34,884 nucleotides of DNA. Source: Bacillota bacterium (GTDB taxonomy: Bacteria; Bacillota; Clostridia; Christensenellales; CAG-138). Positions 31,163 to 34,884 of this stretch are shown in pieces. The notes beneath the pieces are model-generated. The model had not been told where the DNA came from and ran no database searches. It worked only from the letters and a program-made list of their open reading frames with translations. The stretch spans positions 1 through 34,884 of the forward strand of contig JAFABA010000006.1 of the NCBI GenBank assembly GCA_023426265.1, written 5' to 3'. Numbering within the stretch: the first letter of the stretch is position 1; each line of letters begins with the position of its first letter. Both the position numbers and the translations under genes were made by a program.

Positions 31163-31783
31163 TTATCCGCGCGCGGCCTCGTAGAGCTTATTCACTGCCG
31201 CCCAGTCCACAACGTTCCAGAACGCCTTCACATAATCGGCACGCAGGTTCTTGTATTTGAGGTAATACGCGTGCTCCCAGACGTCTATGCCCAGTATGGG
31301 TATGAGCCCTTTGCCCTCCATCAGCGGATTGTCCTGGTTGGGCGAGGAGCCTACTGTAAGCTTGCCGGAAGCATCCGTGCTCACCCACGCCCAGCCCGAA
31401 CCAAACCGGCCGATGGCCGCCGCGGTCGCCTTTTCCCGCAGGGCGTCGATACCGCCGAAATCAGCGTTGATCTGTTTTAAAAGCGCGCCGCCCGGATCTC
31501 CGCCGCCGTTGGGAGAGAGTGTGCCAAAGTAGAGATTATGGTTGTAAAAGCCGCCGCCGTTGTTGCGGACGGCGGTGCGCAGTCCCTCATCCGCAATGGC
31601 GGAAAGGTCCGTCAAAATCGCCTCAATGGACTTTCCCGCAAGTGCGGAGTCTTTTTCCAGCGCCGCGTTGAGGTTGTTGGTATACGTCGCGTGGTGCTTG
31701 GTGTAGTGCGTGATCATGGTCAGCTCGTCAATATGGGGTTCGAGCGCCTTGAAATCGTATGTCAATTCTATCTGCTTTAACAT
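31163..31783 (-). CDS. sodA: Superoxide dismutase (Fe/Mn family)
   Basis: Converts superoxide to oxygen and peroxide; cytoplasmic. 206 residues. Metal ligands: His in MITHYTKHHATYTNNLN near 25, His in NNGGGFYNHNLYF near 81, and Asp and His in ILGIDVWEHAYYLKYKN near 165-170, the family signature D-x-W-E-H. AAGGAG lies 8 nt before the ATG. Fe versus Mn use is not settled by sequence alone. It follows the flavodiiron gene by 68 nt on the same strand and has a strong terminator behind it, so the two form an oxygen-defence unit. Confidence 0.96.
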   Translation of the reverse strand: MLKQIELTYDFKALEPHIDELTMITHYTKHHATYTNNLNAALEKDSALAGKSIEAILTDLSAIADEGLRTAVRNNGGGFYNHNLYFGTLSPNGGGDPGGALLKQINADFGGIDALREKATAAAIGRFGSGWAWVSTDASGKLTVGSSPNQDNPLMEGKGLIPILGIDVWEHAYYLKYKNLRADYVKAFWNVVDWAAVNKLYEAARG

Positions 31784-31851
31784 AATTGCAACTCCTTTTT
31801 CGTATTTTTCTTGCTGTTATCTTCACGCCGGTCAAACGGCGGAATGTGCGT

Positions 31852-33051
31852 TTACGGTGCCAGTACGGAGGCCGCTATGGCGTCAGCCATTGGATCGAGC
31901 TCCGCCCCGGATTTTAACGAGGAGCGGATGTCCAGCGCGCCCAAAATCGTGATCTCCTTCATGGCATTCAAGCGTTCCTCCATGGCCTTCTTCGCGGCGC
32001 TCGCCCAGGTATGGTTGCCGATGACGGCGGCGAACCTGTTCTGCATGTTCAGTACGGCAAGCTCATGCAGCACGGCGTCCATCCCATAGTAAAGCGACAT
32101 ATTGTAGGTCGGCGAACCGATCACAAAGTGGCTGTATTTCCATACATCCGCGATGATATAGGAGGCGTGGGTGTTGCTCACGTCGTACATGCGCATATCC
32201 GTCACCCCGCGTTCGCCCAGCTTGTTGGCAAGTGTCAGCATCGCGTTTTCGGTATTGCCGTACATGGACGCGTAAAAGAGCACCACGCCTTTTTTCTCCG
32301 GGATATAGCGGCTCCACCTGTCGTACTTCTCCAAGAGGTACCAAAGGTTTTCCCGCCAGACCGGCCCGTGCAGCGGGCAGATAACCCGGATGGGAACGCT
32401 TTTCAACTTATTGAGCGCCGCCTGCACCTGCGCGCCGAAACGGCCTACGATATTCGCGTAATAGCGGCGGGCTTCATCCAGGAACAGATTTTCAATGTCC
32501 ATTTCATCCGCAAACAGGTTGCCGCTTAGCGCGCCGAACGCGCCGAACGCGTCCGCGGAAAACAGGATTTGGCCAGTTACCTCGTATGTCATCATCACTT
32601 CCGGCCAGTGTACCATGGGCGCCATATAAAACCGCAGGGCCGTCTTGCCCAATTCGATCTGCTGCCCTTCCTGGACTTCCAGTTGGTTCATGGAAATGTC
32701 CATAGCGTAATACTGGCTGAAGAACTGAAACGTCTTTTTGTTGCCTATCACTTTGACGTTGGGGTACCGGCGTACCAGCTCCTCGATATTCGCGCAGTGG
32801 TCCGGCTCCATATGGTTGATCACCAGGTAATCAAGCGTCCGGCCGTTCAATACATGCGCCACGTTCTCCAGATACTGCGCGGTGACGGAGGAATCCACCG
32901 TATCCAGTATGGCGGTTTTCTCATCCAGCACCAAGTACGAATTATAGGCTACGCCGTTGGGGAGCGGGAACATGTTTTCAAACCGTGAAATCCGCCTGTC
33001 GTTCGCCCCGATCCAATACACCTGTTCCGTAACCTTCCGTACGCTTTGCAT
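31852..33051 (-). CDS. Flavodiiron protein (FprA/Rbo-type A flavoprotein, O2 or NO reductase)
   Basis: Reduces oxygen to water (or nitric oxide to nitrous oxide) in anaerobes. 399 residues, the simple class A two-domain form. Metallo-beta-lactamase-like diiron domain (about 30-250), with ligand motif NHMEPDHCANIEEL, the His/Asp in MVHWPEVMMTYEVTGQILFSADAFGAFG, and CPLHGPVW. C-terminal flavodoxin domain (about 255-399), with FMN phosphate loop YASMYGNTENA and SPTYN. AGGAGG lies 8 nt before the ATG at 33051; a longer upstream frame is rejected. No rubredoxin gene is beside it, so electrons must come from elsewhere. Confidence 0.95.
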   Translation of the reverse strand: MQSVRKVTEQVYWIGANDRRISRFENMFPLPNGVAYNSYLVLDEKTAILDTVDSSVTAQYLENVAHVLNGRTLDYLVINHMEPDHCANIEELVRRYPNVKVIGNKKTFQFFSQYYAMDISMNQLEVQEGQQIELGKTALRFYMAPMVHWPEVMMTYEVTGQILFSADAFGAFGALSGNLFADEMDIENLFLDEARRYYANIVGRFGAQVQAALNKLKSVPIRVICPLHGPVWRENLWYLLEKYDRWSRYIPEKKGVVLFYASMYGNTENAMLTLANKLGERGVTDMRMYDVSNTHASYIIADVWKYSHFVIGSPTYNMSLYYGMDAVLHELAVLNMQNRFAAVIGNHTWASAAKKAMEERLNAMKEITILGALDIRSSLKSGAELDPMADAIAASVLAP

Positions 33052-33189
33052 GTCGCTATCCTCCTGCCTTATTGATAACCAACCTTTTTGGTATGCATTC
33101 AAGCTATCACAAATATTTCTGATATACAAGCAGGGGAATATCCGCTTGCGCTTTTTATATATGCCGATGTCCGCATTCCGGCATAAAAA
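33052..33189. other. Upstream region of the flavodiiron gene
   Basis: No gene. AT-rich on the minus strand with several TATA-like blocks but no -35/-10 pair I can support. Confidence 0.4.
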
Positions 33190-33529
33190 AACGCCGCGAA
33201 ATCGCGGCGTTACAGGGCGTCACCATTCATTTGTCATTCTGAGCCGAAGGCGAAGAATCTAGCTCTCGCTATAAGCCCGCAATATAGGCGCTTCAGATCC
33301 TTCGCTTCGCTCAGGATAACGGAAAAGGAGCTTTGTTGATAATGGGTTGAAACGCCGCGAAATCGCGGCGTTCCAGGCCGCCACCATTCATTTGTCATTC
33401 TGAGCCGAAGGCGAAGAATCTAGCTCTCGCTATAAACCCTCAGTATAGCGCTTCAAGATCCTTCGCTTCGCTCAGGATGACGGGAAAGGGGCTTTGTTGA
33501 TGAGTTGAACGCCGCGATTTCGCGGCGTT
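33190..33529. repeat. Two tandem ~160-bp repeats bounded by three 22-bp palindromes
   Basis: A 22-bp palindrome (AACGCCGCG half-arm) occurs at 33190-33211, 33351-33372 and 33508-33529 (the last with the central AAAT/ATTT reversed). Between them, two copies of a 139- and 135-bp unit share TCATTTGTCATTCTGAGCCG, AAGGCGAAGAATCTAGCTCT and TCCTTCGCTTCGCTCAGGAT. In each unit the last block is the near inverse of the first, giving an imperfect inverted repeat of about 25 bp. The TCATTCTGAGC..GAAGAATC motif is a widespread bacterial intergenic palindrome. The third palindrome can terminate the SDR gene at 33545 on minus. Confidence 0.85.
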
Positions 33530-33544
33530 TCGTATCTCCTATGC

Positions 33545-34573
33545 TCACTGCATCAGCGGCCTGCGGGCCCAAGACTGTTTGAGCCATTGCACGATGTCAA
33601 AGAGCGTCTCTTTTAATGGCCGCGTGCTGTAGCCAAGCTCGCGCGTCGCCTTTTCATGCGAGTAGGCTGCGTTCTGGGTCACGGTAAAGAGCGAATACCG
33701 TGTGAATACCGGCGTTTTTCGGGTGAGCTTATAATAGAACTCCATAAAGGGCACGGCGGCCTTTGCGGCCCACAGCGGCAAATAGAGTCTGAGCCTTTTC
33801 TTGCCCGCCACCTCGGAAAGCGTATCAAACAGCTCCCGAAGGTCGATGAAGCGATTGGAGAGGATGTAGCATTCGCCGCTCCTGCCCTTCTCCGCCGCAA
33901 GGATGACGCCGTGCGCCACATCGCGGACGTCCACAAAATCAAACCCGCCCTGTATGGCTGCAGGCAGCCGCCCGCGCACGAAGCTTGAAATAAGATGCGC
34001 CATGTTGCCGGTAGGCAACCCCCTTGGGCCGATAATGCCCGCAGGATGGACGGCAACGGCATCCAAGCCCCGTTTTGCGGCGTCCAGCACAAGATTTGTG
34101 GCGGCAGCCTTGGTCTTGGCGTAATACCCTGTGACTGCGTCGGGACTAAACGAGGAAATCTCCTTCATATCCTGCCCGAATGGCAGCAGGGGGATGGCGT
34201 GGACGGAGCTTACATATACAAGCCGCTTCGCGTGGTGCGTTACGCACGCGTCCACAACATTGGCCGTGCCGTTTACGTTGACGTCATAGACCCTTTGGTC
34301 CGCATGCCCGGAAATGGAGACGATGCCCGCGCAATGGATGACGGTGAACTGCGCAGGCTCCGGACTTTCAAACAGCTGATCCAGCGTTTCCCGGTCACAG
34401 ACGTTACCCGCATATTGCGAGAGCAAATCATTATTGCGCTCGGCAAAGGGCAGGCAGCTTTCCCCGGGCAGCATGAATGCGCGTACCTCTTTACCCTGAT
34501 TCAAGAGCTCCTGCACCGCATGGCCGCCCAGGTGCCCCGCCGCTCCCGTTACGATATAAGTCTGTTTTTCCAT
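33545..34573 (-). CDS. NAD-dependent epimerase/dehydratase (extended SDR)
   Basis: Acts on a nucleotide sugar, flavanone-like or steroid-like ketone; exact substrate unknown. 342 residues. Rossmann motif VTGAAGHLGGHAV near 9, downstream DVNVNGTANVVDAC near 97, catalytic Ser in VYVSSVHAIP near 120, Y-x3-K in TGYYAKTKAA near 147, and HPAGIIGPRG near 180. The shape resembles dihydroflavonol-4-reductase or 3-beta-hydroxysteroid-dehydrogenase-like SDRs (VDVRDVAHGVILA). AGGGAA lies 6-7 nt before the ATG. Divergent from a TetR-family gene, and its -10 box overlaps a palindrome, so it may be that regulator's target. Confidence 0.9.
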   Translation of the reverse strand: MEKQTYIVTGAAGHLGGHAVQELLNQGKEVRAFMLPGESCLPFAERNNDLLSQYAGNVCDRETLDQLFESPEPAQFTVIHCAGIVSISGHADQRVYDVNVNGTANVVDACVTHHAKRLVYVSSVHAIPLLPFGQDMKEISSFSPDAVTGYYAKTKAAATNLVLDAAKRGLDAVAVHPAGIIGPRGLPTGNMAHLISSFVRGRLPAAIQGGFDFVDVRDVAHGVILAAEKGRSGECYILSNRFIDLRELFDTLSEVAGKKRLRLYLPLWAAKAAVPFMEFYYKLTRKTPVFTRYSLFTVTQNAAYSHEKATRELGYSTRPLKETLFDIVQWLKQSWARRPLMQ

Positions 34574-34649
34574 GGTATTCCCTGTCTTTCCATCGTCATA
34601 ATCCTGCCATCTTCATGCCACGATATCGAACACCGTGTTGATTAACGTT

Positions 34650-34664
34650 CATACTTATAGTATG
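34650..34664. promoter_or_regulatory. Palindrome over the SDR promoter, possible TetR operator
   Basis: CATACTTATAGTATG, 6-bp arms and a 3-bp centre, overlapping the -10 of the SDR gene. The arms are short for TetR; longer flanking symmetry was not found. Confidence 0.45.
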
Positions 34665-34686
34665 ATAGATCTTGTCGTATAAACAA
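34657..34686 (-). promoter_or_regulatory. Promoter of the extended SDR gene
   Basis: Minus strand: -35 TTGTTT (34681-34686), 18-bp spacer, -10 TACTAT (34657-34662). Leader about 75 nt. Confidence 0.5.
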
Positions 34687-34789
34687 CAGGCAGTTCGGTA
34701 TCGTTTGCCCGTTACCGGTCATTTGGGCTATCGGTTGTCTGTTTACCGTGCATCGGAAATTCAAACTTATTGTGAACAGGGACGTGCGT

Positions 34790-34884
34790 ATGAAACAGGA
34801 AAAGGTGGACCGCAGGGTCAAATATACCAAGATGGTGCTCCGGCAGAGCCTTTTGGAACTGCTGCAGGAGCAGCCAATTTCCAA
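34790..34884 (+). CDS. TetR-family regulator, N-terminus only (cut by window edge)
   Basis: Thirty-one codons are visible: MKQEKVDRRVKYTKMVLRQS, then LLELLQEQPIS, the usual opening of TetR/AcrR repressors before the HTH. AGGGA lies about 7 nt before the ATG; an upstream in-frame GTG at 34772 lacks a site. Divergent from the SDR at 33545, with 216 nt between, so it is a candidate regulator of that gene. The remainder lies outside the window, so the assignment rests on the first helix only. Confidence 0.6.
   Translation, partial: MKQEKVDRRVKYTKMVLRQSLLELLQEQPIS

Noticed and set aside
33190..33529. CRISPR array
   Set aside because: Only two units of about 160 bp with palindromic boundaries and near-identical interiors; no short repeats with unique spacers and no cas genes.

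Overview
The window looks like chromosome from an anaerobic or microaerophilic Firmicute (class Clostridia or a near relative) of moderately high GC. The signs are strong AGGAGG-type ribosome sites, frequent GTG starts and one probable TTG start, a class B sortase, a YitT membrane protein, a DUF4177 protein, an MreB/Mbl cell-shape protein, an FabV-type enoyl reductase and a flavodiiron protein next to superoxide dismutase. No phage, transposase, CRISPR array or rRNA was seen. Species cannot be named from the sequence alone.

Layout. 1-2.6 kb (minus): fabV (cut by the window edge), tRNA-Ala(GGC) with its own promoter and hairpin terminator, and mreB. 2.9-7.9 kb (plus): class B sortase, M29 aminopeptidase with YitT, and an M24 Xaa-Pro aminopeptidase. 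8.0-16.3 kb: the most coherent system here. A LacI-family regulator and a PfkB sugar kinase (minus) stand back to back with a plus-strand operon: a variant glycerophosphodiesterase, ABC permease, ABC ATPase, lipoprotein binding protein, second permease and MgtC. Two near-identical 14-bp operators, one on each promoter, tie the two halves together. I read it as uptake and breakdown of an unidentified, perhaps phosphodiester-linked, polyol or sugar.

16.4-18.3 kb (minus): a visibly AT-richer stretch with SDR and MarR genes behind a double palindromic operator, then a YfcE-like phosphoesterase. 18.6-20.1 kb: xylulokinase. 20.3-23.1 kb: a self-regulated TetR/ABC exporter operon of four genes joined by 4-bp overlaps. 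23.3-24.8 kb: a membrane PAS-GGDEF diguanylate cyclase. 25.0-26.7 kb: two small overlapping genes (DUF4177 and a 107-residue protein) divergent from a D-2-hydroxyacid dehydrogenase. 26.7-28.0 kb: two tandem paralogues of unknown function. 28.3-30.9 kb: metNIQ methionine importer behind palindromic operators, with no visible SAM riboswitch. 31.2-33.1 kb: superoxide dismutase and flavodiiron protein (oxygen defence). 33.5-34.9 kb: an extended SDR divergent from a truncated TetR gene.

Non-coding structure is rich. Two multi-hairpin elements (about 14.41-14.68 and 28.08-28.31 kb) share sequence and show compensatory changes in their stems. A 160-bp tandem repeat bounded by 22-bp palindromes lies at 33.19-33.53 kb. 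Several promoters carry clear palindromic operators.
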